NCBI GenBank assembly: GCA_017962565.1
Contig: JAGCVC010000021.1
Span: 1 to 61,839 of the forward strand
DNA from: Alphaproteobacteria bacterium
GTDB lineage: Bacteria > Pseudomonadota > Alphaproteobacteria > CAAHEQ01 > UBA3637
Direction: 5' to 3'
DNA: 61,839 nt
Shown piece by piece: positions 35,672-44,280 of the stretch (position 1 is its first letter; every line of letters begins with the position of its first letter). The translations under genes were made by a program, and so were the position numbers. A model generated the notes under the pieces. It searched no databases, was not told the origin of the DNA, and was given only the letters and a program-made list of their open reading frames with translations.

Positions 35672-36390
35672 CCGATTTGCTCCTTTATCACTTTTTGGGG
35701 TATTTCTTTTACTTGTCCGGTGGGTAAATTACCCAATTGAAACGGTCCATAAGAAATACGAATTAAACGAGAAACCTGTAATCCGAAATATTCCATCATT
35801 TTACGAATTTCACGATTTTTTCCTTCTGTTAAAGTTACCAAAATCCATTGATTTTTCCCACCGCTTTGATTGGCTTCTATTTCAATTTGTGTGGAAGCAT
35901 AACGAACACCGTTTATGGTTAAACCTTTTGCTGCTTTTAGTATCATATCAGGAGTTACAACACCATGCACACGAACACGATATTGACGTTTCCAACCGCG
36001 TTTTGGTAATTCCAAAGAACGTGCCAAAGCACCACTGGTTGTCAGCAATAATAAACCTTCCGAATTTAAGTCCAATCGTCCGACAGAAATAACACGTGGT
36101 AAAGATGAAGGTAAATTTTCAAAAACAGTCGGTCTGCCGGCAGGATCTTTGTGTGTAGTTAATAAGCCGACAGGTTTGTGATAACACCATAAACGCATTT
36201 TGTCGGGCTTTTTTAATTGAATACCATCAACAACCACAATATCATCATCGCTGACAACACAAGCGGGGGTCGTTAATTTTACACCATTGACTTTGACGCG
36301 ACCTTCTAATATCCATTTCTCTGCATCGCGTCTGGAACACAAACCGGCCGCAGCCATTTTTTTTGCAATTCGTTCTTTATTTTCTGCCAT
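35659..36390 (-). CDS. rluB: 23S rRNA pseudouridine synthase, RluB/RsuA family
   Basis: About 243 residues from the ATG at 36390 (MAENKERIAKKMAAAGLCSR); an upstream in-frame start at 36453 would overlap the tadA promoter and tadA start and is not used. N-terminal S4 domain (CSRRDAEKWILEGRVKVNG) and catalytic motif SVGRLDLNSEGLLLLT with Asp nucleophile, then LTEGKNREIRKMMEYFGLQVSRLIR in pieces. RluB versus RluE/RsuA is judged from the overall form and the rsmD neighbour, so the precise target is uncertain. Confidence 0.88.
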   Translation of the reverse strand: MAENKERIAKKMAAAGLCSRRDAEKWILEGRVKVNGVKLTTPACVVSDDDIVVVDGIQLKKPDKMRLWCYHKPVGLLTTHKDPAGRPTVFENLPSSLPRVISVGRLDLNSEGLLLLTTSGALARSLELPKRGWKRQYRVRVHGVVTPDMILKAAKGLTINGVRYASTQIEIEANQSGGKNQWILVTLTEGKNREIRKMMEYFGLQVSRLIRISYGPFQLGNLPTGQVKEIPQKVIKEQIGCVS

Positions 36391-36435
36391 GATTATGTTA
36401 GTATAAAGAAAAGACAAGAGAAAGTGAAGTAAAAA

Positions 36436-36879
36436 ATGGAAAAAATCATCCAAACGGCGTTGGATTTGGCTAAAAAAGCATTTGATTTAGGTGAAACCCC
36501 TATTGGTGCTGTTATTTTTAATACAAAAACAAAAGAAATTTTATGTTTTGCACATAATCTAACGGAAGAAAATAAAGATCCGACTGCACATGCTGAAATA
36601 TTGGCAATTCGTGAAGCGGGAAAATTGCTGAAAAATGCAAATTTATCCGGATATTCTATTTTTTCAACATTGGAACCTTGTGCTATGTGCGCTTGTGCAA
36701 TTTCTTGGGCAAAATTGGATAATGTTTACTTTGGCGCATACGATGTTAAGTCCGGTGCCGTGGAAAACGGTATTCAAATGTTTAAACACACACATCATAA
36801 ACCGGATGTTTTTGGTGGTTTTCATGAAGCAGAATGTGCTGATCTGATGTCTTGTTTTTTTAAGGAAAAAAGAAAATGA
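36436..36879 (+). CDS. tadA: tRNA-specific adenosine deaminase TadA
   Basis: 147 residues. Deaminates A34 to inosine in tRNA-Arg(ACG). Zinc and catalytic motif HAE (52-54, in PTAHAEILAIRE) and PCAMC (81-85, in STLEPCAMCACAISWAKLD), with GAYDVKSGAVENG typical of TadA rather than a general cytidine deaminase. Divergent from rluB with 45 bases between starts. Overlaps the next small gene by 4 bases. Confidence 0.93.
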   Translation: MEKIIQTALDLAKKAFDLGETPIGAVIFNTKTKEILCFAHNLTEENKDPTAHAEILAIREAGKLLKNANLSGYSIFSTLEPCAMCACAISWAKLDNVYFGAYDVKSGAVENGIQMFKHTHHKPDVFGGFHEAECADLMSCFFKEKRK

Positions 36880-37178
36880 ATGAGAAAGAAAAACTTATTG
36901 TTTTTTTAGCGCGTTTTTTAGCCGCATGTACGTTTTCTGCTGTAGTAGGAATCAATCATTTTGGATTTGAAAATTTCCACTCTTTCTTGTTAGTTTTGGT
37001 TAACTTTTCATTCATTGCAGTGTTCTTTTTTATAGGCCTTTTAGGTATAATAATTGCTTCAATCAGGAAAAATCCGCGTATCCGTCCCCGGTATTATGGA
37101 AAACTTGTTAAATATTCCCTATTGTCCTTTTTGATTTTGCTTTTTGGTTGGGGAATGATGGTTGCTCCATATGCTTAG
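36876..37178 (+). CDS. small membrane protein, unknown
   Basis: 100 residues, three hydrophobic segments (about 7-27, 33-57 and 77-97) and little else; an inner-membrane protein of unknown role. The ATG overlaps the tadA stop (ATGA), and xseA follows after 11 bases, so it is co-transcribed with them. Confidence 0.65.
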   Translation: MNEKEKLIVFLARFLAACTFSAVVGINHFGFENFHSFLLVLVNFSFIAVFFFIGLLGIIIASIRKNPRIRPRYYGKLVKYSLLSFLILLFGWGMMVAPYA

Positions 37179-37189
37179 AAAGGAATTAA

Positions 37190-38470
37190 ATGATGGAAAA
37201 TGAAACACCAATTTTTTCTGTGTCTGATGTTTCACAACTGTTAAAAGATGTTGTGGAAGGCGCTTTTGCAAATGTAGCTGTGCGTGGTGAAGTTTCCGGT
37301 GTTAAACGTGCTTCTTCCGGTCATATTTATTTTTCGTTGAAAGATAAAGATGCCGTCTTAAATGCAATTTGTTGGCGTGGAATAGATGCTACAACAAATG
37401 CGGCAATTACAGACGGGTTAGAAATTGTTGCAAGGGGCAAGTTAACGACTTATCCGGGGCGCTCTAATTACCAAATGATAGTGCAATCGGCCGAAGTTGC
37501 GGGCGAGGGTGCGTTGCTTAAAATGTTGGAAGAACGCAAGAAAAAATTAGCTGCCGAAGGATTGTTTGATGAATTACGTAAAAAGCCCATTCCTTTCTTG
37601 CCGGAAAACATAGCTGTTGTGACATCGCCAACCGGAGCAGTTATTCGTGATATTATGCATCGTTTACGCGACCGTTTTCCTCGTCCGGTTTATTTGTGGC
37701 CGGTTTTGGTACAGGGTGAGGGTGCGGCCGATCAGGTTGCCGCTGCTGTTCGCGGTTTAAATGCAATTCCGCAAGAAGGTTTGCAAACGCCAAACGGCAT
37801 AGTTCCACGTCCGGACGTGATTATCGTTGCACGTGGCGGAGGTTCTTTGGAAGATTTATTGCCTTTTTCAGAAGAAATTGTTGTCAGGGCTGTGGCGGAT
37901 TCGGATATTCCGATAATTTCTGCCGTAGGACATGAAACAGACACCATGTTAATTGATTATGCGGCGGATTTGCGGGCTCCGACACCAACGGGTGCCGCTG
38001 AAAAAGCAGTCCCTGTTCGCGTTGAAATCAAAGCAGCTTTGGATAACGTTAATGCACGTTTAGCCGATTCATTAATTCGCTTATTGAATGAAAAAAAGAT
38101 ACGTTTGGATGGATTGGTTCGTGGTATTCCTAATTTGCGTGAAATTGTTGAAATGTCTATTCAAAAATTGGATGATCGTGCGGAACGTTTAAATAAAGCA
38201 ATTCAAGATGTTTTAAAGCATTTTAACGAGCGTTTGGTGATGGCAAGTCGATTGTTGGATGCTACCAGTTATGAAAAGACTTTGGAAAAAGGTTTTGCGT
38301 TGGTTTCTGATGCTAAAGGACACGTTGTTACTTCTGCTGAAAAAGCTAGAAACCAATATTCTTTAAATTTAGGATTCGTTGATGGATTTGTGCCGGTTTT
38401 AGTCAGTGGTATACGCCGTTCAAAACCAAAACAAACAGAAGAACAACGCAGTTTGTTTGACGAAGAATAA
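37190..38470 (+). CDS. xseA: exodeoxyribonuclease VII large subunit
   Basis: 426 residues. N-terminal OB-fold (FANVAVRGEVSGVKRASSGHIYFSLKD split), catalytic core VVTSPTGAVIRDIMHRLRDRFP and VARGGGSLEDLLPFSEE, then AVGHETDTMLIDYAADLRAPTPTGAAE and a long coiled-coil C-terminus. Degrades single-stranded DNA with XseB, which is not in this window. Two adjacent ATG codons (37190, 37193) compete; AAGGA is 5 or 8 nt away. A terminator follows. Confidence 0.95.
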   Translation: MMENETPIFSVSDVSQLLKDVVEGAFANVAVRGEVSGVKRASSGHIYFSLKDKDAVLNAICWRGIDATTNAAITDGLEIVARGKLTTYPGRSNYQMIVQSAEVAGEGALLKMLEERKKKLAAEGLFDELRKKPIPFLPENIAVVTSPTGAVIRDIMHRLRDRFPRPVYLWPVLVQGEGAADQVAAAVRGLNAIPQEGLQTPNGIVPRPDVIIVARGGGSLEDLLPFSEEIVVRAVADSDIPIISAVGHETDTMLIDYAADLRAPTPTGAAEKAVPVRVEIKAALDNVNARLADSLIRLLNEKKIRLDGLVRGIPNLREIVEMSIQKLDDRAERLNKAIQDVLKHFNERLVMASRLLDATSYEKTLEKGFALVSDAKGHVVTSAEKARNQYSLNLGFVDGFVPVLVSGIRRSKPKQTEEQRSLFDEE

Positions 38471-38489
38471 TTATAATTTCTTTTAAATC

Positions 38490-38524
38490 AAATCAGCTCC
38501 TTTTTACAAAAGAGCTGATTTTTT
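38490..38524 (+). terminator. terminator of the tadA-xseA unit
   Basis: AAATCAGCTC (38490-38499) pairs with GAGCTGATTT (38512-38521), with extra T/A pairing inside the loop and a T5-6 tail. It lies 20 bases after xseA and may also stop the convergent outer-membrane gene. Confidence 0.88.
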
Positions 38525-38561
38525 ACAGAGGAATGAGAATATGATAATTTAAAGAACAATA

Positions 38562-39161
38562 TTAGAAATAGTAGTGCATACCAATTTTAATATCGTTGTA
38601 TTTGACATCTTCTTTGATTTTGCTGCCTGTCGCTAAATCCTTAACACGGGCTTTACCTAAATCAGCAAAACGATAGCCTAAATCCAAAGCCATACAATCT
38701 GTCAAAGCATATTGGATGCCAGCACCGGCATTCCAAGCGAAGTTATGCTTGCCTTCACCTTTAAAGGCACCGCGATAAGAGTCTGTTTTATTATATGCAT
38801 AACCGATACCGCCGGTTCCGTAAACGGAAATCATTTTCCAAACAGGATATTCTAAATACATGTTCATCATAGCATCTAATGAATACATATCCGGTTTGGC
38901 AACTTTGACACCGCCGTCTTTAAATCCTTGTTTTCCCCAAGGACGCAATTCACCGGTCATATCTGCACGGAAATATTGGTTCATTCTGGCACCAACACCG
39001 ATATCAAATACAGCCGCCTCTTCTGTTTCAGCAGCTCCGATTGACCAACCGGCATCAGCACGTACATACATGTGATCCGTATTGATAATTTGAGCTTTTG
39101 CCGCTGTCCCAACCGTGAGAGCAGTTAATACGGCAATTGTGGATAACAAATATTTTTTCAT
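38562..39161 (-). CDS. outer-membrane beta-barrel protein
   Basis: 199 residues. Signal peptide ending in AAKA-QI (about residue 24), then alternating strands of an OmpA-like eight-stranded barrel (VRADAGWSIG, FDIGVGARMNQYFRADMTGE, WNAGAGIQYALTDCMALDLGYRFADLG) and a C-terminal strand NDIKIGMHYYF ending in the phenylalanine recognised by the BAM machinery. Porin-like or Rickettsia/Bartonella-type surface antigen; no C-terminal peptidoglycan-binding domain. Monocistronic. The 218 bases upstream hold no gene. Confidence 0.85.
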   Translation of the reverse strand: MKKYLLSTIAVLTALTVGTAAKAQIINTDHMYVRADAGWSIGAAETEEAAVFDIGVGARMNQYFRADMTGELRPWGKQGFKDGGVKVAKPDMYSLDAMMNMYLEYPVWKMISVYGTGGIGYAYNKTDSYRGAFKGEGKHNFAWNAGAGIQYALTDCMALDLGYRFADLGKARVKDLATGSKIKEDVKYNDIKIGMHYYF

Positions 39162-39379
39162 TTTTTAACTCCTTTTAATAAAATAAGACTTAAAGTCCAA
39201 CATCCACAAATTAAGGCCGAATCTATTTAAATGTCCACAACAAAAAGTTGTATATATCTACAAAAAATACTGTGTTAAACAACCCATGGTATATTTATAT
39301 GTTTTTCATTTTTTACTTGCAGTTTTTTGTTTTTTTGCGTAAGCTTTTTAATATAAAACGGACAAAAGGAAACTTTATT

Positions 39380-39832
39380 ATGAAAAATGAAGATATTTTA
39401 CGCAACATTTTGAAAAAAGACGAAGAATTTTACTGGCAAGTGACGGGATCCGTTGCCGATTGGAAATATAATCCGTTGTTTTTGCTCTTAACCCTTTGTA
39501 CATTCGGATTATTTTTATTTCTTGTCAGGTTAGTTCGTCAATATTCTTCTTATACATTGACATCAACGCGATTGATTATCATTTCCGGCATTTTCGGACG
39601 CAAAGTTGATGAAGTAGAATTGTTCCGTATTGTGAACAGTGTTTCAACACAGGGGCCTGTTGAACGCATAGCAAATATCGGAGAAATTCAATTAGATTCC
39701 ACTGATAAAACCGGTGAAGTCATAATGAAAAAAATTCCGTCTCCACATGAAGTTCGTGATACAATTCGCGCTGCATATATGGCGGCACGTAATAAACGTA
39801 ATCCGGTTTTGTTAGAAAATTACAACAACTGA
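39380..39832 (+). CDS. bacterial PH-domain (bPH2-type) membrane protein
   Basis: 150 residues from the ATG at 39380 (AAAGGA 9 nt upstream); a longer frame from 39248 has no ribosome site. A hydrophobic hairpin (about 30-55, PLFLLLTLCTFGLFLFLVRL) precedes the PH-like domain YTLTSTRLIIISGIFGRKVDEVELFRI, the usual bPH2 pattern. Unknown role at the membrane. It converges with the toxin gene, with one base between the stops. Confidence 0.75.
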   Translation: MKNEDILRNILKKDEEFYWQVTGSVADWKYNPLFLLLTLCTFGLFLFLVRLVRQYSSYTLTSTRLIIISGIFGRKVDEVELFRIVNSVSTQGPVERIANIGEIQLDSTDKTGEVIMKKIPSPHEVRDTIRAAYMAARNKRNPVLLENYNN

Positions 39833-39833
39833 T

Positions 39834-40139
39834 TTATTGTTCAAATAATTGATGCAAAACGCGTATAATTTCAGCCTGACATGGTTCGGGTAAACGTCCC
39901 AGTTTTCTTAAAAAGTCGGACTTTGGGCGCGTTCGTATTTGATCCAGCGCAATTTGCGCATCTCGACCTTTCATTTCAATTAAAATACGATACGGTAAAG
40001 GACGAATTTTAGATGTTACCGGAGCAACCATTACATAAGGCAACACATTTGTCAGTTCATCCGGAGAGATAACTACACAGGGTTTAATAGCATCATCTAC
40101 TTTTACTTCATAAACCATAAAACGTTTTACCATTCCCAT
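39834..40139 (-). CDS. MazF/PemK-type mRNA interferase toxin
   Basis: 101 residues. The PemK/MazF fold is readable: an N-terminal strand (VKRFMVYEVKV), KPCVVISPDELT, the central VMVAPVTSKIRPLPYRILIE with the conserved P-V-T-S motif, and IALDQIRTRPKSDFLRKLGRL. The family cleaves mRNA at specific triplets. It overlaps the antitoxin gene by 13 bases. The N-terminal catalytic Arg region typical of MazF (RGxVxxVxLDP) is only loosely matched, so activity is unproved. Confidence 0.85.
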   Translation of the reverse strand: MGMVKRFMVYEVKVDDAIKPCVVISPDELTNVLPYVMVAPVTSKIRPLPYRILIEMKGRDAQIALDQIRTRPKSDFLRKLGRLPEPCQAEIIRVLHQLFEQ

Positions 40140-40345
40140 TCTCCTTTTTCATCAAACGGTGTTTGTTCATTTTCTTTTTCGGTTGTCTGTTGCCAATCTT
40201 TACGAATGGCCTCTGCTGCAGTTACAATCAAGGCTTTATTTCTAACATTTAAATCCAGATCCTGTTCAAAACCGCATTGTTTAATTATCGAAGCAGGAAT
40301 GCGAATCCCTTGCGAATTTCCGATTCTGACTAAAGAAATTTTCAT
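40127..40345 (-). CDS. MazE/AbrB-type antitoxin
   Basis: 72 residues. SpoVT/AbrB-like DNA-binding domain MKISLVRIGNSQGIRIPASI with GNSQGIRIP being the MazE hallmark, and a Glu/Trp-rich acidic tail that would wrap the toxin (EQTPFDEKGEWEW). Its ATG overlaps the stop of the upstream coiled-coil gene (TAATG), so the pair is expressed from that gene's promoter rather than a self-regulated one immediately upstream. Confidence 0.88.
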   Translation of the reverse strand: MKISLVRIGNSQGIRIPASIIKQCGFEQDLDLNVRNKALIVTAAEAIRKDWQQTTEKENEQTPFDEKGEWEW

Positions 40346-41925
40346 TATGCACCTACCTTTTTGGTTTTACCCAATATTTGTTTTAAAATCATGTATAAAC
40401 GACCGGCATCCGAACCGATTAAGACCGGCAATAAAACATCCTTCTTTTCATTATTTTTGGCTTTTAAGGCTAAGACATCAAATTCAGACATGTAACGAGT
40501 TACGGCAACACGTAATGTTGAATTGTCTTGATATAACTTTTTGAAGTTTTCAGTTTTATCTTTCGGTAAAACAGTCATTAAGTAACGCATGAATGCCGCA
40601 TTGTCACCCGCATAATATTTTTTCCATTGTTCTTCTTCTGCTTTTGGCGTAAAGACGTGAACAATATCGATGGCAAAAGTGGCTAAATGTTCCAAAATCA
40701 ATCGCGCATCTTTCATGAATTGATCGGATGAAATACTTTGTAAGTCGGTCTTTAATTTTTGGATAAAAGCTTCTGTCTTTTCGGAAACTTCCAACAGGCG
40801 TTGAGTTTGTTCTTCCACTTGAATGGTTGATAATTGGCGAACCCTTGCATCTGTTTCGGTTAAAACTTGGTTCAAAATATCGGTTTGAACATTTAATTGA
40901 GTACCGACTTCGTTTATGTGAGAAACCGTCTCATCCGATAAGTTGGATAAAGCATTGGATTGTTCCACCACATTTTGTGTTGCAATAGACATTTTATGCA
41001 ATGTTTTTTCAACTTCCTGATCCAAAAGGGCAGATTGCGTCTTCAAAACAGTCAAAATCTTTTCGGCATTGGTAAAAATACGTTCATTATGCTCGGAAGT
41101 TTGAACTTCATATTCGCCCATTAACGTTTCCATGCGGTCGATTTGTTTGTTAAATAAAGCGGATGTATTATCAGCAATACTTAAAATTTCTTGTGTGTGA
41201 TCTGCTGCGTCTTTTAATCCATCGGTTATGTGGTTGATATTTGCAATATTTTCATTTAAAGACGTTGAAAGTGAATCCATAGCGCGAGCCACTTTATCGC
41301 CGGTAACTTCTAAAACACCGGCTCTGTCAGCCAAACTTTGTGTAATACTTTGTGTGCTTTCGTTGGCCTTTTCGGTGGATTTGGCTAAAACTTGTACGTG
41401 ATGAGCCAATTCTTTCATGGAAGCAACGGTTTTTGTGTCTACGTGATCAATCACAATAGCCAAATCTTTAATCCAGTGCTTCATTTCTTCACGAACAATT
41501 TTTGTTTGATCGGCAGCTTGTCCGAAAACAACCTTAAATTCTTTGATTTGGGCGCGCAAAGCATTTGTTAAAGATTGTGTGTAGATAGCTCCTTCTTCTG
41601 TCGGATACATCAATTGGTTCATATAAGCGCGCAAAGTTTTTGTTTCTTCTTCCAATTGATTGCGGCGGTCAATCCAAGCGACGACAAACCAAATCAAAGC
41701 CAGAGGTAAAAATTGACTGCAAACCATGCCGACAAATTCGGCTGGTGGAAGACGATATCGAGTTGCCCACCATTCAATTCCAACCATATAGTCGGTTGCC
41801 GCCCAAATCCATAGTGCACTTAAAATTGCTGCAATCCAATAAATGGGCTTTTGATAAAATTCTTTTTTGCAAATAATTTTATCGTCTTTTTTTATTTCAA
41901 TGTCTTCAAAAAAAGCTTGTGTCAT
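40345..41925 (-). CDS. membrane-anchored coiled-coil protein, unknown
   Basis: 526 residues. Two hydrophobic segments (about 28-46 and 60-82) are followed by about 350 residues of coiled coil with polar heptads, reminiscent of a methyl-accepting chemotaxis signalling stalk (SIATQNVVEQSNALSNLSDETV) but without the conserved receptor hairpin tip sequence. The C-terminal 130 residues form a separate helical domain (HLATFAIDIVHVFTPKAEEE... to DVLLPVLIGSDAGRLYMILKQI), which suggests a real specific family. Function unknown. Followed without a gap by a MazEF-type pair. Confidence 0.75.
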   Translation of the reverse strand: MTQAFFEDIEIKKDDKIICKKEFYQKPIYWIAAILSALWIWAATDYMVGIEWWATRYRLPPAEFVGMVCSQFLPLALIWFVVAWIDRRNQLEEETKTLRAYMNQLMYPTEEGAIYTQSLTNALRAQIKEFKVVFGQAADQTKIVREEMKHWIKDLAIVIDHVDTKTVASMKELAHHVQVLAKSTEKANESTQSITQSLADRAGVLEVTGDKVARAMDSLSTSLNENIANINHITDGLKDAADHTQEILSIADNTSALFNKQIDRMETLMGEYEVQTSEHNERIFTNAEKILTVLKTQSALLDQEVEKTLHKMSIATQNVVEQSNALSNLSDETVSHINEVGTQLNVQTDILNQVLTETDARVRQLSTIQVEEQTQRLLEVSEKTEAFIQKLKTDLQSISSDQFMKDARLILEHLATFAIDIVHVFTPKAEEEQWKKYYAGDNAAFMRYLMTVLPKDKTENFKKLYQDNSTLRVAVTRYMSEFDVLALKAKNNEKKDVLLPVLIGSDAGRLYMILKQILGKTKKVGA

Positions 41926-41952
41926 TATGTTCTCCTTTTCTTTGATAACTGG

Positions 41953-41981
41953 ATAGTAGCATGCATTTTTATCAAAATCAA
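41953..41981 (-). promoter_or_regulatory. promoter of the coiled-coil/MazEF unit
   Basis: Minus strand TTGATT (41981-41976), 17-nt spacer, TACTAT (41958-41953). An AAGGAG ribosome site precedes the ATG at 41925. Confidence 0.6.
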
Positions 41982-42044
41982 GAAGAAATTACAAAGTAAT
42001 TACTATTTTTTTTATCATCTTTTTAAAAACTAATGACTTTATCT

Positions 42045-42929
42045 TTAATTTTCAGAGCGTAAAATCTCTTTTACCTGCTTTGCGTATTTCTTTTTTGTTT
42101 CCGGAACGCTTAAGTGTGTAGCAAGCAAAATCGGTGTTTTTAAAGTTATATCCGGATAATATGCTTTTATTTGTTTCAATCCCGTTTCAATATCGGGAGT
42201 ATGTTTGTCGAAGCCTTCTATTTCTAAAGCCTGTTCCAACGGGACATAATACACGTGTGTTACATAAACTACTTCCATCCACTGTTCTTTCGGACAATCT
42301 TTATAAATTAAGAAACCTTTATGAACAAAGCCTTCATTTAAGCGCAAAGTGGAAGTTTTTTCTCCGTTTAAAAGAGCCGGCCAGCGTCTTTCCACTAAAT
42401 GCAGCCATTGTTGTTTGTCAGATAAGGCATGTTTGATAAAATCTGCAATAATTTTTGCGGTTTGTTCGGGTGTTTGATTGTCATTATTGATAATAAAGTC
42501 AGAATAGGGGCGATTCTGATATTGTTCTTCGTACATTTGGCGAATACGATTTCTTTCCCAATCGTCAAGTTCCCGTGTTCCGCGATTTTTTAAACATTCT
42601 TCCAAACTGGGCGCAAGGGTGATGTTTAAAAAACGTGTATTTTTATCTTCCATTGCTTTCCAATCTGCATAAGTATTATCGGCAATCGGATAAGCAAAAA
42701 ATACTGTTTTATATTCACGCGACTGTTTTAAGGCTAATAATTTTTCATTTAAACGTTTGTGCCGTTCTTTCCATCCCTCTTTAAGTGATAATCCCAATTT
42801 TTTTTGTTCTTCATCACTCATTAAGTCATCTACTTCAATGAAAGTGCTGTTTGGCAACAGTTTTACTAAGATTTTAGAAACGGTGGATTTTCCTGAATTC
42901 ATGGGGCCGTTTATGTTTAATATCAACAT
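42045..42929 (-). CDS. fusion of P-loop kinase-like and ASCH-like domains
   Basis: 294 residues. The N-terminal half (1-165) is a nucleoside/shikimate-kinase-like P-loop protein: NINGPMNSGKSTVSKIL with Walker A near residue 8-15, DD at 38-39 and a lid region NRGTRELDDWERNRIRQMYEE. The C-terminal half (about 172-290) resembles an ASCH/PUA-type domain: VERRWPALLNGEKTSTLRLNEG, then VVYVTHVYYVPLEQALEIEGF. ASCH proteins bind or process RNA or modified nucleosides. Substrate unknown. It starts one base after the MFS gene stop, so the two share a transcript. Confidence 0.78.
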   Translation of the reverse strand: MLILNINGPMNSGKSTVSKILVKLLPNSTFIEVDDLMSDEEQKKLGLSLKEGWKERHKRLNEKLLALKQSREYKTVFFAYPIADNTYADWKAMEDKNTRFLNITLAPSLEECLKNRGTRELDDWERNRIRQMYEEQYQNRPYSDFIINNDNQTPEQTAKIIADFIKHALSDKQQWLHLVERRWPALLNGEKTSTLRLNEGFVHKGFLIYKDCPKEQWMEVVYVTHVYYVPLEQALEIEGFDKHTPDIETGLKQIKAYYPDITLKTPILLATHLSVPETKKKYAKQVKEILRSEN

Positions 42930-44141
42930 TTATGCTTCCTTCATCGTTTTTAAATTCATCTTATACAGGTGTCTTGCACAAATCAAAATAGGAATTAATA
43001 AAAGTGCGGAAACCATAAATGTCGGCCCGACACCGATATTATCGAATAATGGTTTTAATGCAATCATTCCAAAAGCCCAAAAGACACGATTAATCATAGA
43101 GTCAACGGATAAAATGGTTGCTCGTTCATCTGATTTAATTCTGTGATTGATTAAAACAGATGTTGAAATGTTGGATAAAACGACCGATGAGCTGGCAAAC
43201 ATCATTAACAATAAGCATATATAAACCGCCCATACAGAAACATAAGCCGCTGCACAGGCTCCAATGGTTGCTATAACAATGATAAGACATTGTAATTTTA
43301 TAATGCCGGAAAGTTGTACCTTTTCCAAAATTTTTCCGGAAATTCCAGACCATAATGTTCGCAAAAAAGCATTCAAACCCGTAACCAGACTGAACACAAA
43401 AATAGGTAATTCCCGAAATACCATAACAGATTGTAATCCCCACATAAAAACAAGCGTTAGTGTGCCGTAAACAGCCGGAAAAATCATCAACCATTTAATT
43501 TCGGGATGTTTTAAGGCATATTTGGAAATGTCCAAAATATCTTGCCATTTACTTTTATTGTCTTCAACAATGCGTCTGGATTCTGGGACGTCCGGTAGCA
43601 ATATTAAAATAATCATATTGCATACCAAAAAAAAGATACACAGCCAAATAGGAACAATGGGCCCTAAAAATTGATAAATAAAAGCCCCCGTTAAAGTTGC
43701 AATCATTAACACCAAATTGCTGAGCATTTTCATTTTTGCATATTTTTTATGAAAAATACCTTCTTTGTGGCGTTTTTTGAGTAAATCATACAGATAAGCT
43801 TCTCTTGTGCCGGAAATTAAAGAAACCGCAACTGCAAAAATTAATTCACCGCTTAAAACAAACCAAAATCCTTCTCCGAAAATCCAAGCAAGATATCCGA
43901 TAATCCATATAAAAGTACCTATTATCAGCGTATTTTTTCTGGAAAATAAATCACCGATGTAACCGGTTGGAATTTCTAAGACAAAAACAGCCAATGAAAA
44001 GATGCCTTGAATTAAGAAAAAATCGCCCATACTTAAGCCTTTGAAACCATAAAAAAGCATGGTAACGGGCAAAAAGAAAAGCGCATTAACAAATGCATTT
44101 GCAATTGAAAGCCATCTGGGTGCTGATTTAACGGATATCAT
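42930..44141 (-). CDS. major facilitator superfamily transporter
   Basis: 403 residues and about twelve hydrophobic segments. The MFS loop 2-3 motif appears as GYIGDLFSRKNTLIIG after the second helix, with PTGYIGDLFSRKN clear; substrate not predictable. Best general group is drug/metabolite exporter type. It is the first gene of a two-gene minus-strand unit with the kinase-ASCH fusion, divergent from the SPFH gene. AT-rich like its surroundings. Confidence 0.82.
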   Translation of the reverse strand: MISVKSAPRWLSIANAFVNALFFLPVTMLFYGFKGLSMGDFFLIQGIFSLAVFVLEIPTGYIGDLFSRKNTLIIGTFIWIIGYLAWIFGEGFWFVLSGELIFAVAVSLISGTREAYLYDLLKKRHKEGIFHKKYAKMKMLSNLVLMIATLTGAFIYQFLGPIVPIWLCIFFLVCNMIILILLPDVPESRRIVEDNKSKWQDILDISKYALKHPEIKWLMIFPAVYGTLTLVFMWGLQSVMVFRELPIFVFSLVTGLNAFLRTLWSGISGKILEKVQLSGIIKLQCLIIVIATIGACAAAYVSVWAVYICLLLMMFASSSVVLSNISTSVLINHRIKSDERATILSVDSMINRVFWAFGMIALKPLFDNIGVGPTFMVSALLLIPILICARHLYKMNLKTMKEA

Positions 44142-44161
44142 TTATACTTCCTCCATTGACA

Positions 44162-44190
44162 ATTATGTTGTAGAAATAATCAAAAGTCAA
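44162..44190 (-). promoter_or_regulatory. promoter of the MFS/kinase-ASCH unit
   Basis: Minus strand TTGACT (44190-44185), 17-nt spacer, CATAAT (44167-44162); 5 of 6 in both hexamers. Start near 44155, close to the ATG at 44141. Confidence 0.6.
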
Positions 44191-44280
44191 ACAAATTTAA
44201 CGTATTATTAACCGAATGACATTAGGATAAATGCAGAAAAAAGGACGTGGGGTTCTTTTATAAAACAAAAGGAGAGATAT

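Noticed and set aside
39200-39262. Three DnaA-box-like 9-mers (7 of 9 matches) in about 60 bases upstream of the outer-membrane and PH-domain genes
   Set aside because: None matches TTATCCACA well, the region is A/T-rich and short, and no origin-type repeats or replication genes are nearby; chance is the simpler explanation.
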